64,000 nucleotides of DNA. Origin: an uncultured Pseudokineococcus sp. GTDB lineage: Bacteria > Actinomycetota > Actinomycetes > Actinomycetales > Quadrisphaeraceae. Under the pieces are notes generated by a model. That model worked only from the letters and a program-made list of their open reading frames with translations, did not search any database and was not told the origin of the DNA. Location: positions 62,001 to 126,000 of the forward strand of contig NZ_CANMPM010000001.1 of assembly GCF_947499845.1 (NCBI RefSeq). The letters run 5' to 3'. Positions 24,334 through 32,784 of the stretch are shown in pieces. Numbering within the stretch: position 1 is the stretch's first letter; every line of letters starts with the position of its first letter. Position numbers and translations under genes: made by a program.

Positions 24334-25701
24334 ATGGCTGTGCAGACGCCGAGCACCGAGCAGGAGCCCCGTGGGCCCGTCGGGACCATCGACGCCCCGC
24401 GCGCGGGGCGGTGGGTCGACGTCTTCGACCCGGAGGACCAGGCCCAGTGGGCCGCCGGTGGACGGCGGATGGCGCGGCGGAACCTGTGGTGGTCCATCGG
24501 CGCGGAGTTCCTCGGCTTCACCGTGTGGCAGCTCTGGTCCATCGCGACGCCGGTGCTCGTGGCCGCGGGGTACGCCATCGCCCTGGACCAGCAGCTCTGG
24601 CTGACGGCGGTGCCCGTGCTCGTGGGCGCGACGCTGAGGTTCCCGTACTCCTTCGCCGTCGGCCGCTTCGGCGGCCGGAACTGGACCATCATCTCGGCGC
24701 TGCTGCTCGTCGTCCCCTGCCTCGGGCTGGCCTACGTGGCCTACAACCCCGGCACGCCCTTCTGGGCCATGCTGCTCATCGCGGCGACCGCCGGGGTCGG
24801 CGGTGGCAACTTCGCGTCGTCGATGAGCAACATCCACTTCTTCTTCCCGCAGCGGGAGAAGGGCGCCGCCCTCGGGCTCAACGCCGCGGGCGGCAACATC
24901 GGCGTGGCCGTCATCCAGGCCGTCACGCCCTTCGTCGTCGTCGCCGGGATCGCCGCCACCACGGCCCGGCCGGCGATCTTCATCATCCCGCTCGCCGTCC
25001 TCGCCGCCCTCGGTGCGTGGCGGTTCATGGACAACCTGGCGGAGGCCCGCTCGGACGGCGCCGCCTGGCGCGCCGCGCTGAGCGACCGGCACACCTGGCT
25101 CATCTCGTTCCTCTACATCGGGACCTTCGGCTCCTTCATCGGCTACGCCGCCGCCTTCCCGACGCTGCTCAAGAGCCAGTTCCCCGACGTCACCCTGACG
25201 ATCGCCTTCCTCGGCGCCCTCATCGGCTCGCTGGCCCGCCCGTGGGGCGGCCGCCTCTCGGACCGCGTCGGCGGCGCCCGCGTGTCCATCGTCGCCTTCG
25301 CCGTCCTCGCCCTCGGGGCCGTCGGCGCCGTCGTCGCGCTGCGGATGGCCAGCGTCACCCTCTTCTTCCTCGCCTTCATGGTGCTGTTCGTCGCGAGCGG
25401 CGTCGGCAACGGGTCGGTCTACCGGATGATCCCGGCGGTCTTCCGCCGCGGGGTGGCCGACGGGGACGTCGGGGCCGGCCTCTACGAGCGGCGCATCACC
25501 GCGGCCTGCATCGGCGTCGCCGCGGGCATCGGGGCGTACGGCGGCTTCCTCATCAACCGGGGCTTCGCCGAGTCCTCGAAGGCCTTCGGCTCGCTGCAGC
25601 CGGCGCTGTGGGCCTTCGTCGGCTTCTACGTCCTCTGCATCGCCGTGACCTGGGCCGTGTACGCCCGTCGCGGCGCCCTGGGCACCAGCGAGCGCATCTG
25701 A
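24334..25701 (+). CDS. narK: Nitrate/nitrite transporter, NarK-type MFS
   Basis: 455 residues, 12 membrane segments. Nitrate-signature regions are present: 'AATAGVGGGNFASSMSNIHFFFPQREKGAALGLNAAGGNIG' in helix 5 and 'FVASGVGNGSVYRMIPAVFR' in the second half. NarK proteins import nitrate or exchange it for nitrite. ATG at 24334 with GAGGAGG 5 nt upstream. The nitrate reductase gene begins 2 bp after its stop, so it heads the assimilatory operon. Confidence 0.94.
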   Translation: MAVQTPSTEQEPRGPVGTIDAPRAGRWVDVFDPEDQAQWAAGGRRMARRNLWWSIGAEFLGFTVWQLWSIATPVLVAAGYAIALDQQLWLTAVPVLVGATLRFPYSFAVGRFGGRNWTIISALLLVVPCLGLAYVAYNPGTPFWAMLLIAATAGVGGGNFASSMSNIHFFFPQREKGAALGLNAAGGNIGVAVIQAVTPFVVVAGIAATTARPAIFIIPLAVLAALGAWRFMDNLAEARSDGAAWRAALSDRHTWLISFLYIGTFGSFIGYAAAFPTLLKSQFPDVTLTIAFLGALIGSLARPWGGRLSDRVGGARVSIVAFAVLALGAVGAVVALRMASVTLFFLAFMVLFVASGVGNGSVYRMIPAVFRRGVADGDVGAGLYERRITAACIGVAAGIGAYGGFLINRGFAESSKAFGSLQPALWAFVGFYVLCIAVTWAVYARRGALGTSERI

Positions 25702-25703
25702 CC

Positions 25704-28052
25704 GTGGCCGCCCCCACCCTCGTCACCACCGGCGCCTCGCCCGCCGGCCGGACCGCGCTGCCCCTCGCGGGCACCGGCCCGGCCGGCGGCGCGCGGTCCG
25801 AGGAGGTCCGCCGCACGACCCGGACCCACTGCCCGTACTGCTCCCTGCAGTGCGGGATCCGCCTCACGGCGGGCGGTCGTCCGGCGGAGCTCGAGCCCGA
25901 CGACTTCCCGACCAACCGCGGCGGCCTGTGCTCCAAGGGCTGGACGGCGGCCGAGCTGCTCGACCACCCCGACCGGCTGCTGACCCCGCTCGTGCGGGGG
26001 GTGCCGGAGGACCGCACCAGCGCCCTGCGCCCGGCGTCCTGGGACGAGGCGCTCGACCGCGTCGTCGCCGCGGTCCGCGACAGCCAGGAGCGGTACGGCC
26101 GCGACGCCGTCGGCTGCTTCGGCGGCGGCGGCATGACCAACGAGAAGGCCTACGCGCTGGGCAAGTTCGCCCGGGTCGCGCTGCGGACGTCGGCCATCGA
26201 CTACAACGGCCGCTTCTGCATGTCGTCGGCCGCCGGCGCGCTGAACCAGGCCTACGGCGTCGACCGCGGGCTGCCCTTCCCGATCGCCGACCTCGCGGAG
26301 GCGGACGCGCTCCTGCTCGTGGGCGGCAACCCGGCGGCGACCATGCCGCCGGCGATGCAGCACCTCGACGCCGCCCGCGCCCGCGGGGCCGCGCTCGTCG
26401 TCGTCGACCCGCGGCGCACCGCGACGGCGGCCGGCGCGACCCTGCACCTGGCCCCCGTGCCCGGCACGGACCTCGCGCTGGCCCTGGGCATGCTCCACGT
26501 GGCGCGGCGCGACGGCCTCGTGGACGAGGCCTACGTCGCCGAGCGGACGACGGGGTTCGCCGCGGCGGTGGCCGCGGCGAACCGGTGGTGGCCCGACCGG
26601 GTCGAGCGGACCACCGGCGTCCCGGTGGCCGACCTCGAGCGCGCCGTCCACCTCCTGGCCGGGGCCGAGCGCGCCGTGATCCTGTCGGCGCGCGGCGCCG
26701 AGCAGCACGCCGGCGGCACCGACACCGTCCTGGGCTTCTCGAACCTCGCGCTCGCGCTGGGCCTCCCGGGACGGCCGGGCTCGGGCTTCGGGACGACGAC
26801 CGGCCAGGGCAACGGCCAGGGCGGCCGGGAGCACGGCATGAAGGCCGACCAGCTGCCGGGGTACCGGATGCTCGCCGACCCCGCCGCGCGGGCCCACGTC
26901 GCGGGGGTCTGGGGCGTCGATCCCGACGACCTCCCCGCGCCCGGCCTGTCGGCCTTCGAGATGCTCGACCGCTGCGGCACCGAGGGCGGCGTCCGCACGC
27001 TGCTGGTGCTCGCCTCGAACGTCGCCGTCTCGGCGCCGGACCGGGACCGGGTCCGCGCGCGGCTCGCCGCCCTCGACGCGCTCGTCGTCGTCGACTTCTT
27101 CCTCTCCGAGACGGCGGCGCTGGCCGACGTCGTCCTCCCCACGGCCCAGTGGGCCGAGGAGGGCGGCACGATGACCAACCTCGAGGGCCGGGTCATCCTG
27201 CGCCGCAAAGCGCTCGACCCGCCCGAGGGCGTCCTCGACGACCTCGTGATCCTGCGCGCGCTGGCCGACCGGCTCGGCGTCGAGCGCGGGTTCCCCACCG
27301 ACCCGGAGGAGGTCTTCGCCGAGCTGCGCCGCGCCAGCGCCGGAGGACGGGCCGACTACTCGGGCATCACCTACGAGCGCCTCGACGCCGAGCAGGGCGT
27401 CTTCTGGCCCTGCCCGGCGCCGGCCGGCGACGACCCCGACACCGCGCCGCACCCCGGCACGCCGCGGGTGTTCCTCGACGGCTTCCCCACGCCGGACGGC
27501 CGGGCGCGCTTCGTCCACGTCGACTTCCGGCCGCGCGCCGAGCAGCCCGACCACGCCCACCCGTACGTGCTCACCACCGGCCGGACCATGAGCCAGTACC
27601 AGTCCGGCACGCAGACCCGCCGGGTGCGCCAGCTGCTCCTCACGGACCCCGACGCGCGGGCGGAGCTGCACCCGGACGTCGCCGCCCGTCACGGCGTCGC
27701 CGACGGGGACCTGGTCGCGCTCGAGACCCGGCGTGGCAGAGCGGTCTTCCGCGCGCGGGTCACCGAGGCGGTCGTGCGGGGCACGATCTTCGTCCCCTTC
27801 CACTGGGCCGGGCTCTCGGGCGCCAACAGCCTCACCGACCACCGGCTCGACCCGACGTCGCGGATGCCCGAGTTCAAGGCCTGCGCCGTCCGGCTCGAGC
27901 GCGTCGGCGGGCCCGACGACCTCGACCTCTGGGCCGAACCACCACCCGGCACCTCCGCCGCGGCCGCGACCCGCACCGCCGCCGCGGCCGGCACCACCGC
28001 CTCAGCCGGTACCACCGCCTCAGCCAGCCCTACCGACGGGGGAACCCCATGA
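25704..28052 (+). CDS. nasC: Assimilatory nitrate reductase catalytic subunit (molybdopterin, 4Fe-4S)
   Basis: 782 residues. An N-terminal [4Fe-4S] motif 'CPYCSLQC...GGLCSKG' is followed by the bis-MGD oxidoreductase domains ('NGRFCMSSAAGA', 'LVGGNPAATMPPAMQH', 'TTTGQGNGQGGREHGMKADQLPGY') and the C-terminal MGD-binding domain ('LTTGRTMSQYQSGTQTRR'). It reduces nitrate to nitrite in the cytoplasm. No NifD-type or flavodoxin extension is present. The last 40 residues are an Ala/Thr-rich tail with an 18-bp direct repeat at 27990-28025. GTG start. It overlaps the next small gene by ATGA. Confidence 0.92.
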   Translation: MAAPTLVTTGASPAGRTALPLAGTGPAGGARSEEVRRTTRTHCPYCSLQCGIRLTAGGRPAELEPDDFPTNRGGLCSKGWTAAELLDHPDRLLTPLVRGVPEDRTSALRPASWDEALDRVVAAVRDSQERYGRDAVGCFGGGGMTNEKAYALGKFARVALRTSAIDYNGRFCMSSAAGALNQAYGVDRGLPFPIADLAEADALLLVGGNPAATMPPAMQHLDAARARGAALVVVDPRRTATAAGATLHLAPVPGTDLALALGMLHVARRDGLVDEAYVAERTTGFAAAVAAANRWWPDRVERTTGVPVADLERAVHLLAGAERAVILSARGAEQHAGGTDTVLGFSNLALALGLPGRPGSGFGTTTGQGNGQGGREHGMKADQLPGYRMLADPAARAHVAGVWGVDPDDLPAPGLSAFEMLDRCGTEGGVRTLLVLASNVAVSAPDRDRVRARLAALDALVVVDFFLSETAALADVVLPTAQWAEEGGTMTNLEGRVILRRKALDPPEGVLDDLVILRALADRLGVERGFPTDPEEVFAELRRASAGGRADYSGITYERLDAEQGVFWPCPAPAGDDPDTAPHPGTPRVFLDGFPTPDGRARFVHVDFRPRAEQPDHAHPYVLTTGRTMSQYQSGTQTRRVRQLLLTDPDARAELHPDVAARHGVADGDLVALETRRGRAVFRARVTEAVVRGTIFVPFHWAGLSGANSLTDHRLDPTSRMPEFKACAVRLERVGGPDDLDLWAEPPPGTSAAAATRTAAAAGTTASAGTTASASPTDGGTP

Positions 28053-28396
28053 GCTCCACCTTCCGCTTCCTGCAGGGCGTGCACGCCTTCGCCGGGTCCG
28101 GGCTCGAGAAGCCCTCGGCCCTCGACGCCTCGCTCACGTACGTCGTCCCGGACGGCGTGCGCGCCCAGGTGCTCTACTTCCGCGGCGGCAACTCCAGCGG
28201 GGAGCTCGTCGTCGTCGTGCTGCTGCGCGACGGCGTGCCCATGCGCTACTTCCCCGTCGGGGCGCGGGGCGACGTCCACGTGCCGCTGCGGGTCGTCGAG
28301 GACGTCGAGTCGGGCGAGACGCTCGAGCTGCAGGTGGCGGCGCCCGAGGGCGTGAGCGGCTCGGTCGTCCTCGACCTCGGGCTGGTGGAGGTCTGA
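28049..28396 (+). CDS. 115-residue protein of unknown function in the nitrate operon
   Basis: Sequence begins 'MSSTFRFLQGVHAFAGSGLEKPSALD' and is rich in beta strands ('VRAQVLYFRGGNSSGELVVVVLL', 'LELQVAAPEGVSGSVVLDLGLVEV'), suggesting a small beta-sandwich. No cysteines or known cofactor motif. GGGGGAA lies 5 nt before the ATG. It overlaps nasC (ATGA) and nirB (its TGA shares a base with the nirB ATG), so it is tightly coupled to both. A chaperone or electron-transfer partner role is possible but unsupported. Confidence 0.85.
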   Translation: MSSTFRFLQGVHAFAGSGLEKPSALDASLTYVVPDGVRAQVLYFRGGNSSGELVVVVLLRDGVPMRYFPVGARGDVHVPLRVVEDVESGETLELQVAAPEGVSGSVVLDLGLVEV

Positions 28397-31092
28397 TGGC
28401 GCCGCAGCGTACGACGACCACCGGTGCGACGGCCGTCCCGGCGCTCGGCGACGTCCCGGCGCCCCGGCGCGGGGGAGCGCCCGGGAAGCGGCGCCTCGTC
28501 GTCGTGGGCAACGGCATGGCCGGCGCGCGCACGCTCGAGGAGCTGCTCGAGCGCGGCGGCGGTGAGCTCTTCGACATCACCGTCTTCGGCGACGAGCCGT
28601 ACGGCAACTACAACCGGATCATGCTCAGCCACGTCCTCGCGGGGGAGGACGACGAGGAGGGCATCGTCCTCAACCCGCGCGAGTGGTACTCCGACAACGG
28701 GATCGACCTGCGCTGCGGCGTCCGCGTCACCTCCGTCGACGTGCACGCCAAGGAGGTCGTCGACGCGACCGGCGCGACGACGGCCTACGACGTCCTCGTG
28801 CTCGCGACGGGCAGCTCGCCGCGGATCCCGCCCATGGACGGCGTCCGCCGCCCGGACGGGAGCCTGCTGCCGGGCGTCCAGGGCTTCCGGGGGCTCGACG
28901 ACACCCGGCAGCTGCTGGCCGACGCCCGCGCCCACCGGCGCGCCGTCGTCGTCGGCGGCGGGCTGCTGGGCCTCGAGGCGGCCTACGGCCTGCGCGAGCA
29001 CGGGCTCGAGGTGACGGTGGTCCACTCCGCCGCGCACCTCATGAACCAGCAGCTCGACGCGGCCGGCGGCGCCGTGCTCCGCCGCTCGATCGAGGGGCTC
29101 GGCGTCACGGTGCTCACCGGGACCCGCACCACCGCGGTGACGGGCGACGAGCGGGCGACCGGCGTCGTCCTCACCGACGGCACCCACGTCCCGGCGGACG
29201 TGGTCGTGCTCACCGCGGGGATCACGCCCAACGCCGAGCTCGCCCTGCGCGCCGGGCTCACGGTCGAGCGCGCGGTCGTCGTCGACGACCAGATGCGCTG
29301 CGTCGACACGGGTCTCGCCGAGGGCGCCGCGGGGGTCGGCGGGGCCGCCGGTGGCGCACCCGACGGCGTCTACGCCGTCGGCGAGTGCGTGCAGCACCGC
29401 GGCGTCGTCTACGGCCTCGTCGCCCCGCTGTGGGAGCAGGCGACCGTCCTGGCCGACGTGCTCACCGGCGCGGACCCCCGCGCCGAGTACCACGGCTCGC
29501 GCACGTGCACGAAGCTCAAGGTCGCGGGCGTGGACGTCGCGGCCATGGGCCTGTCGGAGCCCGAGCGCGCCGAGGACGAGCTCATCGTCTTCTCCGAGTC
29601 CTCCAAGGGCGTCTACCAGTCGGTCGTCGTCCGGGACGGGCGCCTCGTCGGCGCGACGCTCGTCGGCGACGTCCGCAGGACGCCGGTGCTGCAGCAGGCC
29701 TTCGACCGCCAGCTGCCGCTGCCCGAGGAGCGGCTGCGGCTCCTCTTCGACCTCGGCGCGGCCGGGGAGGAGCAGGGCGCCGCCGAGCTCCCCGACGACG
29801 CCCAGGTCTGCAACTGCAACGGCGTGAGCAAGGGCGCCATCACGGGCGCCGTCGCGGGCGGCTGCACGAGCGTCAAGGGCGTCATGGACGCCACGCGCGC
29901 CGGCAAGGGCTGCGGCTCCTGCAAGGGGCTCGTGGGCCAGCTCGTCGAGCTGGCCGCGGACGGCGCCCTCGTGGAGGACCCCTCGGTGCACTGGTACGTG
30001 CCCGGCGTCCCCCTGCGCAAGCACGAGCTGGTCGCCGCCATCCGTGAGCAGCACCTCACGAGCGTCTCCGCCGTCTTCGCGGCGCTGGCGCCCGGCGGCG
30101 AGCACGACGCGAAGAGCACCATGGGGCTCACCTCGCTGCTGCGGACGCTGTGGCCCGACGAGTTCGTCGACGAGCGCGGCGGCCGCTTCATCAACGACCG
30201 CGTCCACGCGAACATCCAGCGCGACGGCACCTTCTCCGTCGTCCCGCAGATGAAGGGCGGCGTCACGACGCCCGAGCAGCTGCGGAAGATCGCGGACGTC
30301 GCCGAGAAGTACGAGGTCGGCATGATCAAGGTCACCGGCGGCCAGCGCATCGACCTCCTCGGCATCCGCAAGGAGGACCTGCCCGCGGTGTGGGCCGACC
30401 TCGGGATGCCGTCGGGGTACGCCTACGGCAAGTCGATGCGCACGGTGAAGACGTGCGTGGGCACCGACTTCTGCCGCTTCGGCCTGGGGGACTCGACCCA
30501 GCTGGGCATCGACATGGAGAGCCGCTTCCAGGGCCTGGAGACGCCCGCCAAGCTGAAGATGGCGGTCGTCGGGTGCCCGCGGAACTGCGCGGAGGCCTAC
30601 GTCAAGGACGTCGGCGTCGTCGCCGTCGGGTCCGGGCGCTGGGAGGTGTACGTCGGCGGGGCCGCGGGCGCGAGCGTGCGCAAGGGCGACCTGCTGGCGA
30701 CTGTGTCGTCCCCCGCCGAGGTGATGACGGTGACCGGCCGCTTCGTGCAGCTCTACCGCGAGTGGGGCAACTGGCTGGAGCGCACGTACGACTTCGTGCC
30801 GCGCATGGGGCTCGAGCGGCTGCAGGCCGTGCTGCTCGAGGACTCCGACGGCCTCGTCGCCGAGCTCGACGCGGCGCTGGAGGAGTCCGTGGGCGCCTAC
30901 CGCGACCCGTGGGCGGAGGGCGCCGAGCCCCGGACGCCGGGGCAGTTCCGCACGGCGCTGCCGCTCGTCCCGCTCCCGCTCGTGCCGTCCCGCCCGACCG
31001 GCGCGCCGGGCGGGCTGCAGGCCGACGCGCACAGCAGCTCGGCGGCCGTCCCCGTCGCGGCAGAGCCCGTCCCGGCGGGGGCCGACGCGTGA
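28396..31092 (+). CDS. nirB: NADH-dependent assimilatory nitrite reductase, large subunit
   Basis: 898 residues. Order: FAD/NADH domain ('VVGNGMAG', 'VLATGSSPRIPP', 'VVGGGLLGLEAAYGL'), BFD-like [2Fe-2S] domain ('CNCNGVSKG' and 'GCGSC'), then the nitrite/sulfite reductase half with the siroheme/4Fe-4S cysteines 'TCVGTDFCRFG...GCPRNC'. It reduces nitrite to ammonium with six electrons from NADH. The N-terminal 30 residues and the Pro/Ala-rich C-terminal 70 residues are extra low-complexity tails. Coupled by overlap to both neighbours. Confidence 0.96.
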   Translation: MAPQRTTTTGATAVPALGDVPAPRRGGAPGKRRLVVVGNGMAGARTLEELLERGGGELFDITVFGDEPYGNYNRIMLSHVLAGEDDEEGIVLNPREWYSDNGIDLRCGVRVTSVDVHAKEVVDATGATTAYDVLVLATGSSPRIPPMDGVRRPDGSLLPGVQGFRGLDDTRQLLADARAHRRAVVVGGGLLGLEAAYGLREHGLEVTVVHSAAHLMNQQLDAAGGAVLRRSIEGLGVTVLTGTRTTAVTGDERATGVVLTDGTHVPADVVVLTAGITPNAELALRAGLTVERAVVVDDQMRCVDTGLAEGAAGVGGAAGGAPDGVYAVGECVQHRGVVYGLVAPLWEQATVLADVLTGADPRAEYHGSRTCTKLKVAGVDVAAMGLSEPERAEDELIVFSESSKGVYQSVVVRDGRLVGATLVGDVRRTPVLQQAFDRQLPLPEERLRLLFDLGAAGEEQGAAELPDDAQVCNCNGVSKGAITGAVAGGCTSVKGVMDATRAGKGCGSCKGLVGQLVELAADGALVEDPSVHWYVPGVPLRKHELVAAIREQHLTSVSAVFAALAPGGEHDAKSTMGLTSLLRTLWPDEFVDERGGRFINDRVHANIQRDGTFSVVPQMKGGVTTPEQLRKIADVAEKYEVGMIKVTGGQRIDLLGIRKEDLPAVWADLGMPSGYAYGKSMRTVKTCVGTDFCRFGLGDSTQLGIDMESRFQGLETPAKLKMAVVGCPRNCAEAYVKDVGVVAVGSGRWEVYVGGAAGASVRKGDLLATVSSPAEVMTVTGRFVQLYREWGNWLERTYDFVPRMGLERLQAVLLEDSDGLVAELDAALEESVGAYRDPWAEGAEPRTPGQFRTALPLVPLPLVPSRPTGAPGGLQADAHSSSAAVPVAAEPVPAGADA

Positions 31093-31490
31093 GCGCCGCG
31101 ACGGGCGTGACGACGGCGGCTCCGAGGTCCACCACGAGCGCGCCGGGCGCCGCGGGCGTCGACGTCGGCCCGCTGGAGGACTTCGCCGTGGGGGAGGGGC
31201 GCGCCGTCGTCGTCCAGGGGCGGCAGGTCGCCGTCTTCCGCCACCGCGACGGGCGCCTGTCCGCGCTCGACGCGGTGTGCCCCCACTCCGGCGGGCCGCT
31301 GGCCGACGGGCAGATGGACGACCGCGTCGTCGTGTGCCCCTTGCACCTCAACGTCTTCGAGCTCGCGACCGGCCGCTCGTGCAGCGGCCAGCGCGACGTC
31401 GCCGCGCACGTCGCTGTCGTCGCCGACGGGCGCGTGCGCGTCGTGCTCGGCGGCGGTCGCCCGGACCTGGCCGGCGCGGCACCGCGGTAG
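31089..31490 (+). CDS. nirD: Assimilatory nitrite reductase small subunit, Rieske-type
   Basis: 133 residues. After a 25-residue polar leader comes a Rieske fold that keeps all four ligands: 'CPHSGGPL' (Cys, His) and 'CPLHLNVFEL' (Cys, His); enterobacterial NirD lacks them, so this version can probably bind a [2Fe-2S] cluster. GTGA overlap with nirB. Partner of NirB in nitrite reduction. Confidence 0.93.
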   Translation: MSAATGVTTAAPRSTTSAPGAAGVDVGPLEDFAVGEGRAVVVQGRQVAVFRHRDGRLSALDAVCPHSGGPLADGQMDDRVVVCPLHLNVFELATGRSCSGQRDVAAHVAVVADGRVRVVLGGGRPDLAGAAPR

Positions 31491-31568
31491 CGCCGGGCCG
31501 GTCATGATGGCCGGGCACGCCGAGCGCACCGGTCACCGACCGGAGCGCACCGACGCCGGAGGTCCGCC

Positions 31569-32777
31569 ATGAGCCCGTCCGACCCCGATCCCGCCACGTC
31601 GGAGGCCCGTTCCGACCGGGAAGGGCTCGAGCGGAGCGGTCTCGAGCGGCCCGGGCTCGACCGGGCCCAGCTCGTGGGCGTGACCGTCGGGGTGACGAGC
31701 GACCGCCGGTCGGACGAGCTCATCGGCACCTTCACCCGCCGCGGCGCGCAGGTCGTCCACGCGCCGACCATGCGCATCGTCCCGGTGACCGAGGACGACG
31801 ACCTGCTCGCCGGCACGCGGTCGGCGGTCGCGGACCCGCCCCAGGTCCTGCTGGCCACCACGGGGATCGGCATGCGCGCGTGGGTCGAGGCGGCCGACGC
31901 GGCGGGGCTCGCCGACGACCTCCTCGCGGCGCTGCAGGGCGCGCACGTCGTGGCGCGGGGGCCGAAGGCCCGCGGTGCCCTGCGCGCGGCCGGGCTGCCC
32001 GAGCACTGGACCGCCGCCAGCGAGCAGACGGCGGAGGCCGTCGAGCACCTCGTCGCCGAGGGGGTGGAGGGCCGCTCCGTCCTCGTGCAGATGCACGGCG
32101 CCGCCGACCTCGGGGAGTTGCAGCCGCTCGTCGACGCCGGTGCCCTCGTGCGGACGGTGACGCCCTACCACTGGCGCGCCCCGCGCGACCCCGCCGCCGT
32201 CGACCGGCTCGTCGACGCCGTCGTCGCCCGCTCGCTCGACGCCGTGACGTTCACCGCGGCCCCCGCGGCGGTCGCGCTCCTCGACGCCGCCGCGGCCCGG
32301 GGGGTGCGGGACGAGGTCGTCGCCGCGCTCGCGGCCGGTCGGCCCGGCGCCCGGGAGGGCGGCGTCCTCGCCTGCGCCGTGGGCGACGTCACGGCCGCGC
32401 CGCTGCGCGCCGCCGGCGTCGAGCCGCTGGTGCCCGCGCGCTGGCGCCTCGGGGCGCTCATGCGGGAGCTCTCCGACCACCTCGTCACCGAGCCGCGGGC
32501 CCGTGTGACGACGCCCGCGGGCGAGCTCGTCGTCCGCGCTCGCGCCGCCGTGCTCGACGGCCGCGTGCTCGAGATGGCGCCGGGGCCCCTCGCCGTCCTC
32601 GCCCGCCTCGCGGCGGCGGGCGGCGGCGTCGTGCCGCGCGCCGACCTCCTCGCGGCCCTGCCGTCCGCCACGGACGACCACGCCGTCGACGTGGCCGTCG
32701 GCCGGGTGCGCGCCGTCCTGCCCGACGGCGTCGTCCGCACCGTCGTCAAGCGCGGCTACCGCGTCCAGGCGGCCTGA
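31569..32777 (+). CDS. nnaR: NnaR-type regulator: uroporphyrinogen-III-synthase-like domain plus winged-helix DNA-binding domain
   Basis: 402 residues. Residues about 35-285 match the HemD fold ('LVGVTVGVTSDRRSDELIGTFTRRGAQVVHAPTMRI', 'GPKARGALRAAGL', 'TFTAAPAAVALLDAA'), and residues about 300-402 form an OmpR-like winged helix ending 'VRTVVKRGYRVQAA'. This architecture belongs to NnaR of Streptomyces and mycobacteria, which acts with GlnR to activate nitrate/nitrite assimilation genes. Its place just after nirBD supports the call. ATG at 31569 with GGAGG 6 nt upstream. Confidence 0.92.
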   Translation: MSPSDPDPATSEARSDREGLERSGLERPGLDRAQLVGVTVGVTSDRRSDELIGTFTRRGAQVVHAPTMRIVPVTEDDDLLAGTRSAVADPPQVLLATTGIGMRAWVEAADAAGLADDLLAALQGAHVVARGPKARGALRAAGLPEHWTAASEQTAEAVEHLVAEGVEGRSVLVQMHGAADLGELQPLVDAGALVRTVTPYHWRAPRDPAAVDRLVDAVVARSLDAVTFTAAPAAVALLDAAAARGVRDEVVAALAAGRPGAREGGVLACAVGDVTAAPLRAAGVEPLVPARWRLGALMRELSDHLVTEPRARVTTPAGELVVRARAAVLDGRVLEMAPGPLAVLARLAAAGGGVVPRADLLAALPSATDDHAVDVAVGRVRAVLPDGVVRTVVKRGYRVQAA

Positions 32778-32784
32778 CGCCCCC

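Noticed and set aside
25626-31032. Long minus-strand frames opposite nasC and nirB (738 and 928 codons)
   Set aside because: Mirror frames of well-identified genes; composition and lack of family motifs show them to be shadows.
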